DNA of 64,000 nt from Actinomadura viridilutea. Lineage in GTDB: Bacteria; Actinomycetota; Actinomycetes; Streptosporangiales; Streptosporangiaceae. Below are positions 47,002-55,308 of this stretch, piece by piece. The translations under genes were made by a program, and so were the position numbers. Below the pieces are notes generated by a model, which worked only from the letters and a program-made list of their open reading frames with translations, had not been told where the DNA came from and searched no databases. Numbering within the stretch: the stretch's first letter is position 1; each line of letters starts with the position of its first letter. The stretch covers positions 372,001 to 436,000 of the forward strand of contig PVNI01000003.1 of assembly GCA_003001795.1 (NCBI GenBank), given 5' to 3'.

Positions 47002-47639
47002 TGCCGCGCGAGCTGGACATGACGCTGATGCTGGTGACGCACAACGCGTTCCGGCGCGACCTGGGGCATCTGGCCGACGCCGCCGAGCGGCTGGACGTCG
47101 GCGACGAGCGCGCCCGCGCGCGGGTGCGCGCGGGCTGGGAGACGCTGAAGTCCATGCTGGTCAGCCACCACGTGGGCGAAGACCGGTCCATGTGGCCGCG
47201 GATGAGGGCCGGTCTGCGCGGTCGCGACGACGACCTCGCCGTCCTGGACGCGATGCAGGCCGAGCACGACCGGATCGACCCGTTGCTGGCGGCGGTGGAC
47301 GACGCGCTGGCCCGGCCGGGTCCGGACAACACGCGGCTGGCCGCGGCCGCGGAGGAGTTCCGCGCCGAGCTCGATCGGCACCTCAAGCACGAGGAGGAGG
47401 ACGCGCTGCCGCTGGTGGGGGCCGCGATGTCGGCGGCCGAGTGGGAGCGGTGCCTGGCCGAGATGCGCGGCGGCGGGCTCGCGGCGCTGCGGCACGCGCC
47501 GGAGTTCTTCCCGTGGCTGATCGGCGAGGCCGACCCCGCCGACCGGGCGGCCGTGCTGCGCCGGGTCCCGCCGCCGGTGCGCCTGCTGTTCCACAAAGTG
47601 TGGCTGCCCCGGTACTCGAGGCAGCCACGCTGGTTGTGA
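47001..47639 (+). CDS. Hemerythrin-domain protein
   Basis: 212 residues. The four-helix bundle with metal ligands shows as THNAFRRDLGHL, LVSHHVGEDRSMWPRM, MQAEHDRIDPLL and LDRHLKHEEEDALPLV, the H...HxxxE...H...HxxxE/D order of di-iron hemerythrins. The last 60 residues (WLIGEADPADRAAVLRRV and on) are an extra domain. ATG 47001 overlaps the stop of the questin-oxidase-family gene by one base, so the two are translationally coupled. It may supply oxygen, sense it, or itself be a di-iron oxygenase acting with the preceding enzyme; this is inference. Confidence 0.88.
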   Translation: MPRELDMTLMLVTHNAFRRDLGHLADAAERLDVGDERARARVRAGWETLKSMLVSHHVGEDRSMWPRMRAGLRGRDDDLAVLDAMQAEHDRIDPLLAAVDDALARPGPDNTRLAAAAEEFRAELDRHLKHEEEDALPLVGAAMSAAEWERCLAEMRGGGLAALRHAPEFFPWLIGEADPADRAAVLRRVPPPVRLLFHKVWLPRYSRQPRWL

Positions 47640-47650
47640 GCCGGACGAGC

Positions 47651-47681
47651 GGCCCGCCGGTCAGTCGCCGGCCGGCGGGCC
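47651..47681. terminator. GC-rich hairpin between convergent genes
   Basis: Stem GGCCCGCCGG (47651-47660) pairs with 47672-47681. It overlaps the last codons of the reverse SnoaL-like gene and follows the hemerythrin gene by 12 nt. Confidence 0.55.
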
Positions 47682-48161
47682 TCCCGCCGCCGGACCGCCG
47701 GGGCCGCCCGGACCGCCGGGTCCGCCGTTGGGCGGGCCGGGGATGACGCCCAGCTGCTGCATCATGCCGAGGTCGTCGCGGACCGCCCAGTGCTCGGCGA
47801 TCCGGTCGCCCTCGAAGCGGATCATGTGCAGCTGCCGCACCTTGACCCGCTTGCCGGTGCCGGGCAGGCCCGATCCGGGCAGCGGACCCTCGTGCGTCCC
47901 GTGCATGGTCAGCCGGAACGCCACGTAGTCGCCCTCGGCGATGACCTGCTCCACGTCGTAGTCCAGGTCCGGGAAGGCCCGGCGGGCCTGCTCGGCCACG
48001 GCCAGGACCCGCGCCGGCCCCCGCTCGGGCGCCCCGCTGTGGTCGGTGTAGTCGGCGGTGTAGGTCTTCTCCGCCAGCTCCTTCCCCGCCTTTCCGCGGA
48101 GAATGTCGAGGGATTTCACAAGGATTTCCTTGTTCCTTTCCTCGCGGCTTTTCTCTGCCAT
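47661..48161 (-). CDS. SnoaL-like polyketide cyclase-fold protein with Gly/Pro tail
   Basis: 166 residues. The SnoaL/NTF2-like core (about 12-135) shows TYTADYTDHSGAPERGP, FPDLDYDVEQVIAEGDYVAF and MIRFEGDRIAEHWAVRDDLG, close to the ester-cyclase branch with its His-Asp pair. The final 25 residues are a low-complexity tail of repeated GGPGGP units, unusual for the family and probably disordered. ATG 48161 follows GGAGGGAGA. Divergent from the SDR gene at 48360 across an AT-richer 198-nt space without SARP boxes. Could catalyse a late aldol-type ring closure. Confidence 0.82.
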   Translation of the reverse strand: MAEKSREERNKEILVKSLDILRGKAGKELAEKTYTADYTDHSGAPERGPARVLAVAEQARRAFPDLDYDVEQVIAEGDYVAFRLTMHGTHEGPLPGSGLPGTGKRVKVRQLHMIRFEGDRIAEHWAVRDDLGMMQQLGVIPGPPNGGPGGPGGPGGPAAGGPPAGD

Positions 48162-48359
48162 TCTCCCTCCATTTCGCCACGAAGGTCTCGCGACTTTTCA
48201 TGGCAAAAGTAAGTGACTCGTCCATTTGCTGTCAACCCGCCGCCAATCGCTCCTTTTCCGCGCTTAGTCGCGGTTTTATCCGGGTCGGCGACACTGGCCG
48301 GGTCCGCCCGCACGGGTCCGCGCGCGGCGCACCAGGCGAGCCGTCGGAGGAGGACGAGC

Positions 48360-49313
48360 ATGGCCAGAAAGTGGACCCCGGCCGACATCCCGGACCTGTC
48401 CGGACGAACGGCGATCGTCACCGGAGCCAACAAGAATCTGGGCTTCTACACGGCGTTGGAGCTGGCCAGACACGGCGCTGAGGTCACCCTCGCGTGCCGC
48501 CGCCGCGAGCGCGGCGAGCGGGCGCTGAAGGAGATCCGGCGGCGCGCGCCGGACGCGTCGGTGCGGCTCGGCCTGCTCGATCTGGCCGACCTGTCCACGG
48601 TCGAGCGATTCGCCGAGGAATACGCGGCCGAGCACGACGCCCTGGACATCCTGGTCAACAACGCCGGCATCCTCGGGATACCGCGGCTGCTGACCGCCGA
48701 CGGCCACGAAATGCAGTTCGGCGTCAACTACCTCGGCCATTTCGCGCTGACCGGCCGATTGCTGCCGCTGCTGACGGCGCGGCCGGGCGCGCGGGTGGTG
48801 AACCTCAGCACCTGGGTGGTGAGGTTCATGGGCTCGATCGACCTGGACGACCTGCAGGGCGAACGCCACTACCACAAATTCAACGCCTACAACCAGGCCA
48901 AGCTGGCCAATCTTGTGTTCACCCGGGAACTGGCCCGCCGGTACGGCCGGCGCGGTCCGATCGGCGTGGCCGCGCACCCCGGCTTCGCCGTCAGCGATCT
49001 GCAGTACACCGGTCCCCGGATGGAGGGCAGCCGGTTCCAGGAGGCGTTCTTCCGCGTCCCCACGCGGTTGTTCGCCAAGCCGACCGCGGTCGGCGCCTGG
49101 CCGTCGCTGTACGCCGCGTGCGCGCCCGACGTGGAACCGGGCGCCTGCTACGCGCCCACCGGTCCCGGGCAGATCTGGGGCCGGGTCGGGCGGGTGAAGA
49201 CCCCGGCCAAGATCGACGACCCCGAGCTCGGCCGGCGGCTGTGGGACATCTCCGAGCGGCTGACCGGCGTGTCGTACGAGGCGGCGGCCGTCTCCCGGAC
49301 GAAGGGACGCTGA
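48360..49313 (+). CDS. SDR of the retinol dehydrogenase/WWOX-like branch
   Basis: 317 residues. IVTGANKNLGFYTALELARHG for cofactor, NNAGILGIP, Ser in NLSTWVVRF and the catalytic YNQAK. A C-terminal extension of about 60 residues (KTPAKIDDPELGRRLWDISE) is usual for this branch. GGAGGA lies 7 nt before ATG 48360, which rules out the longer upstream frame. It is followed 2 nt downstream by a second SDR that lacks the catalytic tyrosine, so the two may form a heteromer with one active partner. Confidence 0.88.
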   Translation: MARKWTPADIPDLSGRTAIVTGANKNLGFYTALELARHGAEVTLACRRRERGERALKEIRRRAPDASVRLGLLDLADLSTVERFAEEYAAEHDALDILVNNAGILGIPRLLTADGHEMQFGVNYLGHFALTGRLLPLLTARPGARVVNLSTWVVRFMGSIDLDDLQGERHYHKFNAYNQAKLANLVFTRELARRYGRRGPIGVAAHPGFAVSDLQYTGPRMEGSRFQEAFFRVPTRLFAKPTAVGAWPSLYAACAPDVEPGACYAPTGPGQIWGRVGRVKTPAKIDDPELGRRLWDISERLTGVSYEAAAVSRTKGR

Positions 49314-49315
49314 CC

Positions 49316-50110
49316 ATGGCAGGAAACGCACCCGCCGCCCCGCGGCCCGGAGACCTGCAGGGCCGGGTGGCGCTGGTCACCGGCGCCAGCAGCGGGATCG
49401 GCGCGGCCACGGCCCGCACGCTCGCCGCCCGCGGGGCCGCCGTCGCGGTGAACTACCACCGCGGCGAGACCCCCGCCAAGGAGGTCGTGGAGGCCATCGA
49501 GGCGGCCGGCGGCCGCGCGCTGGCCCTGCAGGCCGACGTGACCGACCGCGATCAGGTGCGCGAGCTGGTCGAGCGGACCCAGACCGAGCTCGGCCCGGTG
49601 GACGTGCTGGTGACCAACGCCACCGGCCTGTACGGGTTCGAGGTGAAGGTCGCGCCGTTCACCTCCACCTCGGTGGAGTACACCGAATGGATCGTGCAGC
49701 GGCAGCTGCGGGCGATGCTCAACCCCGTCGACCTCGTGCTGCCCGGGATGATCGACCGGGGCCAGGGCAGCATCGTGGCGGTCGGCGCGGCGCTGTCGCG
49801 CTCCCCCGCGCCCGGGTTCCTGCCGCTCAGCATGGCCAAGGCGGCGGTGGAGTCGGCCGTGAAGGTGCTGGCCCAGGAGGCGGGCCCGTACGGCGTGCGG
49901 GTCAACGGGGTCGGGCCCGGGTTGATCCTCACGCGCGTCGCCGACGGCCTGCCCGAGCAGGCGCTGCGCGCCAACGCCCAGCGGGCGGCGCTGCGCCGCA
50001 ACGGGCTCCCCCAGGACGTCGCCGAGGTCATCGCGTTCCTGGCCGCGGAGCCCTCGGGCTATCTCACCGGAACCTACGTGCTCATCGACGGCGGCACCGC
50101 CATGGTCTGA
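49316..50110 (+). CDS. SDR-fold protein lacking the catalytic Ser and Tyr
   Basis: 264 residues. The cofactor motif VTGASSGIGAATARTLAARG is intact, but the NNAG motif reads TNATG, the position of catalytic Tyr (171) is Leu in PLSMAK, and the matching Ser position is Ala; only Lys175 remains. The C-terminal GTYVLIDGGTAMV is normal. It is therefore unlikely to work as a classical dehydrogenase. It may be a structural partner of the SDR encoded 2 nt upstream, or bind substrate for another reaction. No frameshift or stop is seen, so it is not an obvious pseudogene. The halogenase gene follows 18 nt downstream. Confidence 0.88.
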   Translation: MAGNAPAAPRPGDLQGRVALVTGASSGIGAATARTLAARGAAVAVNYHRGETPAKEVVEAIEAAGGRALALQADVTDRDQVRELVERTQTELGPVDVLVTNATGLYGFEVKVAPFTSTSVEYTEWIVQRQLRAMLNPVDLVLPGMIDRGQGSIVAVGAALSRSPAPGFLPLSMAKAAVESAVKVLAQEAGPYGVRVNGVGPGLILTRVADGLPEQALRANAQRAALRRNGLPQDVAEVIAFLAAEPSGYLTGTYVLIDGGTAMV

Positions 50111-50128
50111 CCGGAAGGCGGCAGAAAC

Positions 50129-51790
50129 GTGAAGACTCATGCCAGAGAGACCGAGTGCGACGTCCTGATCATCGGGTCGGGCATCGCCGGGACCATCATG
50201 GGCGCCATCCTGGCCCGCCACGGCGCGCGCGTCGTGCTGGTGGACGGCGTGCAGCACCCCCGGTTCGCCGTGGGCGAGTCGACGATCCCGCACTTCCTGG
50301 TGCGGCTCAACATGCTGGCCACGCGCTACGACGTCCCCGAGATCACGGTCCTGGAGAGCCTCCGCTCGGTCGACAAGAAGATCGGCAGCACGTTCGGCGT
50401 CAAGCGGCACTTCGCGTTCGTGTCGCACCGGCCGGGCGAGGAGCCCGATCCGGGGGAGACGATCCTGGCCGGGGTGCCCAAGGCCCTGTACAAGGCGACC
50501 CACATCTTCCGGCAGGACAGCGACGCCTACATGTTCCACGTCGCGATCAAGTACGGGTGCGAGCCCCGGCAGAACTGGCGGGTGGCGGACCTGGACCTGG
50601 GCGAGGACGCCGTCACCGTCACCGGCCAGAACGGCGAGCGCATCCGGGCCCGCTACCTGGTGGACGCCAGCGGCTTCCGTTCCCCGGTGGCCGACAAGCT
50701 GGACCTGCGCGAGAACCCGTGCCGGTTCAAGACGCACACCCGTTCGATCTTCACGCACATGGTGAACGTGCCGCCGTTCGACCACATCGTCGACTGGCCG
50801 GCCGAGCAGCGTCCGCCGCTGCGCTGGCACGAGGGCACGTTGCACCACACCTTCGACCGCGGCTTCTTCTGGATCATCCCGTTCGACAACCACCGGCGGT
50901 CGACCAACCCGCTGTGCAGCGTCGGGCTGGTGCTGGACACGCGCGTCCACCCCAAGCCCAAGGACATGACGCCGGAAGAGGAGTTCTACTCCTACGTCGA
51001 CAAGTTCCCGGCGGTGGCGCGGCAGTTCCGAGGCGCGCGGCGGGTGCGCGAATGGGTGTCCACGGGCCGGGTGCAGTACTCGTCCAAGAGGACCGTCGGA
51101 CACCGGTGGTGCCTGATGGCGCACGCCGCCGGGTTCATCGACCCGCTGTTCTCTCGAGGGATGTCCAACACCGTCGAGGTCATCGACGCGGTGGCCTGGC
51201 GGATCCTGGAGTCGCTCAAAGACGACGACTTCTCCGAGGAGCGCTACGAGTACGTCGAACGGCTCCAGCAGGGTCTGCTGTCCTACAACGACGACCTGTG
51301 CAACGTGTCGTTCCTGGCCTTCCCGCACTTCAAGCTGTGGGACGCCATCTTCCGCATCTGGGGCTTCTCCTCCAACTACGGCGCGATGCGGCTGAGCCGC
51401 GCGCAGCTGCAGTACAACCTCACCCGCGACGACCAGGTCTACAAGGACCTGGAGAAGGCCCCCAACACCGGGTTCTGGTGGCCGGACGAGCCGGAGACCA
51501 AGGCGATCTGGGACACGATGGTGGAGACGGTGGAGAAGTTCGAGGTCGGTGAAATCTCGGCTGACGACGCCGCCGACATCATCCTGCGGATGGTGCTGGA
51601 GTCGGACCTGCCGCCCGCCGCCTTCGGGTACAAGGACCCGAACAACCACAACCTGCATCCGACGACCCTGGACCTGGCCAAGTTCATGTACTGGGCGATC
51701 CGCAGCGGCCCGCCCGCCGCGCGGGAGCTGGCCGCCGGCACGCTCAAGGCCATGGGCCGCGCCGCCCTGCGCCGCAAGAAGATCGCCTGA
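50129..51790 (+). CDS. FAD-dependent halogenase (tryptophan-halogenase superfamily)
   Basis: 553 residues. CDVLIIGSGIAGTIMGAIL binds FAD; FAVGESTIPH and RGFFWIIPFDNH are halogenase features (the latter a variant of the WxWxIP motif); FIDPLFSRGMSNTVEVIDAV closes the FAD site. These enzymes chlorinate or brominate aromatic rings using FADH2, chloride and oxygen. The large C-terminus resembles halogenases acting on carrier-bound or free polyphenols rather than free tryptophan. GTG 50129 follows GGAAGGCGG. FADH2 probably comes from the flavin reductase at 54155. The gene is followed by a hairpin at 51817. Confidence 0.9.
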   Translation: MKTHARETECDVLIIGSGIAGTIMGAILARHGARVVLVDGVQHPRFAVGESTIPHFLVRLNMLATRYDVPEITVLESLRSVDKKIGSTFGVKRHFAFVSHRPGEEPDPGETILAGVPKALYKATHIFRQDSDAYMFHVAIKYGCEPRQNWRVADLDLGEDAVTVTGQNGERIRARYLVDASGFRSPVADKLDLRENPCRFKTHTRSIFTHMVNVPPFDHIVDWPAEQRPPLRWHEGTLHHTFDRGFFWIIPFDNHRRSTNPLCSVGLVLDTRVHPKPKDMTPEEEFYSYVDKFPAVARQFRGARRVREWVSTGRVQYSSKRTVGHRWCLMAHAAGFIDPLFSRGMSNTVEVIDAVAWRILESLKDDDFSEERYEYVERLQQGLLSYNDDLCNVSFLAFPHFKLWDAIFRIWGFSSNYGAMRLSRAQLQYNLTRDDQVYKDLEKAPNTGFWWPDEPETKAIWDTMVETVEKFEVGEISADDAADIILRMVLESDLPPAAFGYKDPNNHNLHPTTLDLAKFMYWAIRSGPPAARELAAGTLKAMGRAALRRKKIA

Positions 51791-51816
51791 CCGCCGCGGC
51801 GGTCCGCGCCGCGCAC

Positions 51817-51849
51817 GACCGGCCGTCTCCGCTCCGGAGGCGGCCGGTC
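51817..51849. terminator. Hairpin after the halogenase gene
   Basis: Stem GACCGGCCG (51817-51825) pairs with 51841-51849, extended inward by CTCC/GGAG across a one-base mismatch. Confidence 0.6.
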
Positions 51850-51921
51850 TCGCATGCGCCGGTCCCACCGGGCGTCCGCGCGCGGCCGCGCCCGCACCCG
51901 CGGCGGGGCCGCCTCGGCACG

Positions 51922-51950
51922 TCGAACCGGACTGGACCCGCTCTCGAGCG
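51922..51950 (+). promoter_or_regulatory. Triple SARP box for the cupin-SnoaL operon
   Basis: Heptamers TCGAACC, TGGACCC and TCGAGCG start at 51922, 51933 and 51944 (two exact 11-nt steps) and end 47 nt before ATG 51998. Confidence 0.55.
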
Positions 51951-51997
51951 GCCCGCCGGACGATCGGACCAGCAGTCCACGACGCGGAGGTGGGGAG

Positions 51998-52504
51998 ATG
52001 ACGTCCACTCCCGGGAAGATCATCCGGCGCGACGAGGTCGCGCCGGTCGCGTGGCAGGGCGAGGAGGGCCGGTTCCTGCTGCGCGCCGAGGACACCGGCG
52101 GCCTCTACTCCTTCTTCGAGGTCACCACGGCGCCGGGCGGCGGCCCGCCGCTGCACGTTCACAACGCCGAGGACGAGGCGTTCTACGTGATCGAGGGCCG
52201 CTACGCGATCTGGCTCGGCGAGGAGGAGCACGAGGTCTCCGCGGGCGGCCTGGTGTACGGCCCGCGCGGCGTCCCGCACAAGTTCCGCAACATCTCCGGC
52301 TCCCCCAGCAAGCTGCTCGTCATCGCCACGCCCGGCGGGGTGGAGGGCTTCTTCGAGGGACTGAGCGAGCTGATGGCGGGCGGCGGGCCGCCCGACCCCG
52401 CCGCCATGATCGAGCTGGCCGGCCGGTTCCACGTGGAGGGGCTGGAACCGGTCGGCCCTCCCCCGGGCGGGGGACGGCCCGCCGACGCCCGCCCGGTCGC
52501 GTGA
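51998..52504 (+). CDS. Cupin-domain protein
   Basis: 168 residues. The double cupin motif shows as GGGPPLHVHNAEDEAFYVIEG and, later, GPRGVPHKFRN, giving three or four metal-ligand His/Glu positions. Such proteins in aromatic polyketide clusters are thought to be metal-dependent oxygenases or cyclisation factors. The last 25 residues are Gly/Pro-rich. GGAGGTGGGG precedes ATG 51998. The SnoaL-like gene follows 7 nt after the stop. Confidence 0.85.
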   Translation: MTSTPGKIIRRDEVAPVAWQGEEGRFLLRAEDTGGLYSFFEVTTAPGGGPPLHVHNAEDEAFYVIEGRYAIWLGEEEHEVSAGGLVYGPRGVPHKFRNISGSPSKLLVIATPGGVEGFFEGLSELMAGGGPPDPAAMIELAGRFHVEGLEPVGPPPGGGRPADARPVA

Positions 52505-52511
52505 GGGCGCC

Positions 52512-52907
52512 GTGAGCGCCGGCGAAGCGGGCAAGGCACTGGCGCGGCGCTGGCTGGCGGAGGGCTGGTGCGGGGGCGACCTCGACCTGGCCGACCAGAT
52601 CTTCGCCCCGGACTTCGTCGTCAACGGGCGGCGCGTCGGACCGGACGGTCCCCGCGCCAGCGTGCGCCGCATCCGCGCCGCGTTCGCCGACCTGGCGATC
52701 CGCGTCGACCTCCAGGTCGCCGAAGGCGACCACGTCGTCACGCACTACACCGCGCAGGGACGGCACGTCGCCGAGTACCGGGGCATCCCCCCGACCGGGC
52801 GGACCACGACCGCCTCCGGCATCCAGATCTGGACGATCCGCGACGGCATGGTCGTCGCCGACCGGAACGTCTTCGACGAGTGGGGGCTGGTCTCCCGGCT
52901 CCGCTGA
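52512..52907 (+). CDS. SnoaL-like cyclase/hydroxylase-fold protein
   Basis: 131 residues. RRWLAEGWCGGDLDLADQIF, FVVNGRRVGPDGPRASV, VAEGDHVVTHYTAQGRH and FDEWGLVSRL match the SnoaL family (aldol cyclases such as SnoaL and AknH, and the hydroxylase SnoaL2/AclR branch). GTG 52512 begins 7 nt after the cupin stop. Expressed with the cupin behind a triple SARP box and ended by an 18-bp hairpin. Confidence 0.85.
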   Translation: MSAGEAGKALARRWLAEGWCGGDLDLADQIFAPDFVVNGRRVGPDGPRASVRRIRAAFADLAIRVDLQVAEGDHVVTHYTAQGRHVAEYRGIPPTGRTTTASGIQIWTIRDGMVVADRNVFDEWGLVSRLR

Positions 52908-52970
52908 CGCGGACCGCGGCCGAGAGGCGAGGCACCGGCAGACGCGGAAGGCGACACGGCAGGAGACAGA

Positions 52971-53008
52971 AAGAAGAGGACCGGGCCCGCGGGCCCGGTC
53001 CTCTTCTT
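52971..53008. terminator. Bidirectional terminator, perfect 18-bp stem
   Basis: Arms 52971-52988 and 52991-53008 pair perfectly around a 2-nt turn; the outer end is A-rich on one side and T-rich on the other, which gives a proper intrinsic terminator in both directions. It separates the convergent SnoaL-like and O-methyltransferase genes. Confidence 0.88.
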
Positions 53009-53025
53009 TTCTCTGCGGCCGTCCG

Positions 53026-54099
53026 TCACTCGGGCTTGTGCCCGATGACGACGGTGTGGCCGTCGTAGTCCTGGAGCGCGACGGTCTCCACGTCGGTGAA
53101 GCCCGCCTCCCGCATCCACGTCACGCAGTCGGCGGCGGCATAGCCGGAGCCGCCCACGCTCAGCGTCATCGCCAGGCTGAGCAGCAGCGGGTTGAGCCGC
53201 CGGCGGTCGGGGTCGAACATCAGGTCGTAGACCATGAACACGCCGCCCGGCCGCACCGCCTCGTACGCCTTGGCGATGACCGTGCGGCGCTGCTCGACGT
53301 TCCAGTTGTGCAGCGCGTGGCCGCACAGCAGCACCTGTCCCGACGGCAGCGGGTCGGCGAACCAGTCGCCGCCCTGGTAGCTCGCCCGATCCGCGACGCC
53401 GAGCCGCGTCATGTGCTCGTCGAACAGCGGCCGCAGCGGCGGCATGTCGAACACCGTGCCGGTCAGATGCGGGTGGGCCTGCAGCAGGATGCCGACGACG
53501 TTGCCGCGCGCCCCGCCCAGATCGACGACATCGGTCCAGCGGGTCCAGTCGAGCCGGCGCGCCAGCTCCCAGGCGATCTCGCTGCTCAGCGCGTCCTGCG
53601 CCTCGACGAACATGCGCTGCAGCTGCGGGTCGGCGTAGGTCTGCTCGAAGAACTCCTCGCCTTCGCCCTGCGGCGCCTCCCCGTCCGGCTGCGGATGCGG
53701 GATCTGCGGCCTGCCGGTGCGCAGGACGTCGGCCAGGCCGTCCCAGGTGGGCCGCATGAACCGGTCGACGAACGCGAGGTAGGTGCCCATGTAGTAGCGC
53801 TTGCCGGGGACGAGGTAGTAGTCGGCCTCGGCGCTGTTGCGGTAGCGGTCCCCGTCGCGCTCCAGCAGACCCAGGGCCACCAGCGCGTCCAGGAACTCCG
53901 GCAGCGCCGGCGAGCGCAGTGCGAGCCGGTCGGCGAGCTGCGCGGCGGTCGCCGGGCCCTCCGCCAGCCGCGCGAACACCCCCAGCTCCGACGCGCTGAC
54001 CAGCATCTTGGAGTGCCAGAACGCGGTGCTCAGCCGGTAGACCTTCTCCGGCGCGAACGGCGGCGCGCCCGCCGGGGCGGTGTCGGTGGAAGCGGTCAT
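53026..54099 (-). CDS. O-methyltransferase (AdoMet_MT_2 type)
   Basis: 357 residues. Winged-helix N-domain (STAFWHSKMLVSASELGVFA on), SAM motif VVDLGGARGNVVGILLQAHP near residue 195, and LLCGHALHNWNVEQRRTVI with the catalytic His. The order and length match TcmN-C-terminal/CalO-type methyltransferases of polyketide clusters. ATG 54099 lies 55 nt after the flavin reductase stop in the same direction. Together with 27286 and 35340 it gives three large O-methyltransferases; two smaller methyltransferases raise the total to five. Confidence 0.92.
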   Translation of the reverse strand: MTASTDTAPAGAPPFAPEKVYRLSTAFWHSKMLVSASELGVFARLAEGPATAAQLADRLALRSPALPEFLDALVALGLLERDGDRYRNSAEADYYLVPGKRYYMGTYLAFVDRFMRPTWDGLADVLRTGRPQIPHPQPDGEAPQGEGEEFFEQTYADPQLQRMFVEAQDALSSEIAWELARRLDWTRWTDVVDLGGARGNVVGILLQAHPHLTGTVFDMPPLRPLFDEHMTRLGVADRASYQGGDWFADPLPSGQVLLCGHALHNWNVEQRRTVIAKAYEAVRPGGVFMVYDLMFDPDRRRLNPLLLSLAMTLSVGGSGYAAADCVTWMREAGFTDVETVALQDYDGHTVVIGHKPE

Positions 54100-54154
54100 C
54101 GTGTCATCTCCTGATCTCGGGGTCGCCGGACCGTCCGGGCAACGAGGGGACCGC

Positions 54155-54697
54155 CTATTCGCGCCAGGCGGACCACCACTCGAAGTCGGTGTTGAGGGAG
54201 CGGTAGCCGCCGGCGTAGTACACCAGCGGCTGGTCGATCTCGTCGGGGTCCGCCTCGATCGCGGCGACCCGGCCGATGAGGACGTCGTGGTCGCCGGCGG
54301 GCAGCCGCCGCGGTTCGACGCACTCCAGCGTGGCCAGGGCGCGCGGCAGGAGGGGCACCCCGGTGCGCCCGGTCCGCGGCCGCAGGGTGGCGAACCGGTC
54401 GAAGCCCCTGCTGGCGAACCGCCGGGACTCGGCGATCTGGCTCTCCCGCAGGATGTTCACCCCGAACGCGTCCGCCGCGGCGAACACCGGATACAGGCTG
54501 GACCTGCGGCTCGCGCAGAACAGCACCAGGGGCGGGTCGAGCGACACCGAGGTGAAGCTGTTCACCGTCATGCCGACGGGCATGCCGGACCGGCTCCTCG
54601 CGGTGACCACGGCCACTCCGGTGGCGAATCTCCCCAGCGCCATGCGCAGGCGGTGCTGGTCGGTGGGATCCGTCGTGCGCGGGTCAGGCGTTCGCAT
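54155..54697 (-). CDS. NAD(P)H:flavin oxidoreductase (flavin reductase domain)
   Basis: 180 residues. LRMALGRFATGVAVVTARS, GMTVNSFTSVSLDPPLVLFC and GDHDVLIGRVAAIE are the hallmark segments of the HpaC/PheA2-type flavin reductases, which deliver FADH2 to two-component enzymes. The clear client in this window is the halogenase at 50129. ATG 54697 lies behind a reverse SARP box and the gene forms an operon with the O-methyltransferase. Confidence 0.92.
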   Translation of the reverse strand: MRTPDPRTTDPTDQHRLRMALGRFATGVAVVTARSRSGMPVGMTVNSFTSVSLDPPLVLFCASRRSSLYPVFAAADAFGVNILRESQIAESRRFASRGFDRFATLRPRTGRTGVPLLPRALATLECVEPRRLPAGDHDVLIGRVAAIEADPDEIDQPLVYYAGGYRSLNTDFEWWSAWRE

Positions 54698-54752
54698 GGG
54701 TCTCCCCGTCCCCGGGATCGGTGCCGGGCGTCGTGCCCACGGTGCTGCGCGG

Positions 54753-54770
54753 TGCTCGAAGAACGCTCGG
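54753..54770 (-). promoter_or_regulatory. SARP box for the flavin reductase operon
   Basis: Reverse strand: CCGAGCG and TCGAGCA, one base off consensus each, starts 11 nt apart, ending 55 nt before ATG 54697. Confidence 0.55.
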
Positions 54771-54816
54771 GGCCTTCTGGAGAAAGGCCCGCCGGGGCGG
54801 CGCCGGGGACGCGGCT

Positions 54817-54845
54817 TCCAGCGCTTCTGCAGCGCGGGTCAAGCG
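54817..54845 (+). promoter_or_regulatory. Triple SARP box for the minimal PKS operon
   Basis: Heptamers TCCAGCG, TGCAGCG and TCAAGCG start at 54817, 54828 and 54839, two exact 11-nt steps, each one or two bases from TCGAGCG. They end 73 nt before ATG 54919, the first gene of the cyclase-cupin-KS operon. Confidence 0.6.
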
Positions 54846-54918
54846 GCGTCGCCGACCCTCGACGGGGTGATATCCGTCAGCCTGCCCGTCACCGGGCCGG
54901 CCGCAGGGAGGAGCGTCC

Positions 54919-55260
54919 ATGCACCGAACGCTGATCGTGGCCCGGATGGAGCCGGACCAGGCCGAGGCGGTGGGCCGCCTGTTCGCCGCATCCGACGAGA
55001 CCGAGCTGCCCCACCTGATCGGGGTGTCGCGCCGCACCCTGTTCCGCTTCCACGACCTGTACTTCCACCTGGTGGAGGCGGACCAGGACATCACCCCGAA
55101 CCTGTACAAGGCGCGCAGCAACCCGCTGTACACCGAGCTCAGCGAGAGCCTCGCCAAGCACGTCCGGCCCTACGACCCGAACTGGAAGGAGCCGAAGGAC
55201 GCGATGGCCGAGCCCTTCTACGTCTGGACTCCGCAGGACGGCGTCCGGCTCTCGGTCTGA
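54919..55260 (+). CDS. TcmI-family polyketide cyclase
   Basis: 113 residues, the usual TcmI length. MHRTLIVARMEPDQAEAVGR, GVSRRTLFRFHDLYFHLVEA and KARSNPLYTELSESLAKHV are conserved family segments. TcmI-type enzymes close the later rings of aromatic polyketides. First gene of the forward operon that also has the cupin, KS-alpha, KS-beta and a DUF1772 gene, the same order as in spore-pigment and pentangular clusters. GGGAGGAGCGTCC precedes ATG 54919. Confidence 0.93.
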   Translation: MHRTLIVARMEPDQAEAVGRLFAASDETELPHLIGVSRRTLFRFHDLYFHLVEADQDITPNLYKARSNPLYTELSESLAKHVRPYDPNWKEPKDAMAEPFYVWTPQDGVRLSV

Positions 55261-55308
55261 CGCCCTGCCCGTGCCGCTGCCCGTTTCCCTGGTCAAGGAG
55301 TCGCTGCC

